A stretch of 64,000 nt of DNA from Amanita rubescens (Eukaryota; Basidiomycota; Agaricomycetes; Agaricales; Amanitaceae): NCBI GenBank assembly GCA_015039365.1, contig WION01000045.1, forward strand, positions 186,001 through 250,000, given 5' to 3'. The translations under genes were made by a program, and so were the position numbers. Numbering within the stretch: position 1 is the stretch's first letter; every line of letters starts with the position of its first letter. Positions 63,776-64,000 of the stretch are shown here, in pieces. Below the pieces are notes generated by a model. That model made no database searches. It was not told the DNA's origin and saw only the letters and a list, made by a program, of their open reading frames with translations.

Positions 63776-64000
63776 ATACACATGGTTACCAAAAATGAAT
63801 CGAGGGAAGACACATTCATATGCCTCATGGATGATTTTTCTTGTCACATACTGTCAGATATGATCCACAATGACAAGGTGAAAAAAACTTGAGACGAGCT
63901 ATTCAAGTGACTCACAACATTGTCTACTAGATGCCTTTCATCGACAGTTGTTTGTATGGAGCCCAGTGCACGAGGCCTATCATGGTTCCAATTCCCAAGC
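63776..64000 (+). pseudogene. Unidentified gene, part right of the nested insertion
   Basis: Continues the codon broken at 54813. After NTHGYQK and two TGA/TAG-type stops, coding traces go on: IEGRHIHMPHG, FFLSHTVRYDPQ, LRRAIQVTHNIVY, MPFIDSCLYGAQCTRPIMVP, running to the window edge. Each stop could be a G-to-A change of a tryptophan codon. No family recognised. Confidence 0.5.

Noticed and set aside
1..64000. tRNA, rRNA or bacterial-style operons
   Set aside because: None recognised on either strand by eye; gene structure and element types are fungal. A tRNA scan could still find a hidden one.

Overview
This window looks like a gene-poor, transposon-packed stretch of a basidiomycete (Agaricomycete-type) fungal genome. 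The signs are chromodomain-bearing Ty3/gypsy elements, a Ty1/copia element, a many-intron hAT transposase with ~50-nt GT-AG introns, Tc1-type elements, a RecQ helicase gene, a DUF6589 protein and several protein families I associate with mushroom genomes. I see no ordinary metabolic or housekeeping gene and nothing bacterial. Almost everything is a mobile element or a gene broken by one.

Layout. 1-2760: 3' half of chromovirus C with its 3' LTR, apparently inserted in an older copy (B, 2761-3142 minus). 3143-4594: 5' LTR and gag start of chromovirus A1, stopping abruptly. 4595-5805: C-terminal half of a RecQ gene. 5960-7830: repeat modules and a 10-bp array. 7932-9949 plus 18089-18747: one DUF6589 gene split by a complete, apparently young copia element (9950-18083). 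18786-19229: minus-strand zinc-knuckle gene end. 19230-21575: TIR element E1. 21577-23323: rest of B pol. 23324-30160 (minus): remainder of A1. 30161-30532 (minus): N-terminal half of RecQ. 30700-31885: copies of the repeats near 6-7 kb. 32033-32290: 2OG-dioxygenase fragment. 32756-33163: solo LTR. 33808-36198: TIR element E2. 37586-42783: Tc1 element carrying an intact hAT (38137-41764). 42811-54640: MITE, long inverted repeats and decayed genes. 54645-64000: a gene fragment interrupted by a hAT-like MITE, itself interrupted by the complete chromovirus A2 (54866-63037).

Main result. The halves of A1 and the halves of RecQ lie about 25 kb apart and in opposite orientation. Both are repaired at once by flipping 4595-30160. 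The A1 LTRs (both 516 bp) then share the 5-bp target duplication GTCTC, and B pol becomes contiguous across the A1 insertion. This is a transposon-internal inversion of about 25.6 kb, readable to the base.

Other highlights. Family A carries, downstream of pol, a conserved 1.75-kb accessory region with three overlapping reading frames, and looks self-primed like Tf1/sushi elements. The copia element has an ATG-free leader holding a long open frame that ends in a hydrophobic tail one base before the Gag-Pol ATG. The RecQ gene was once flanked by roughly 1-kb inverted repeats. A set of TIR elements shares CNCTCCCCC ends but has completely different subterminal repeat arrays. All functions are inferred from motifs and comparison inside the window; no database search was run.
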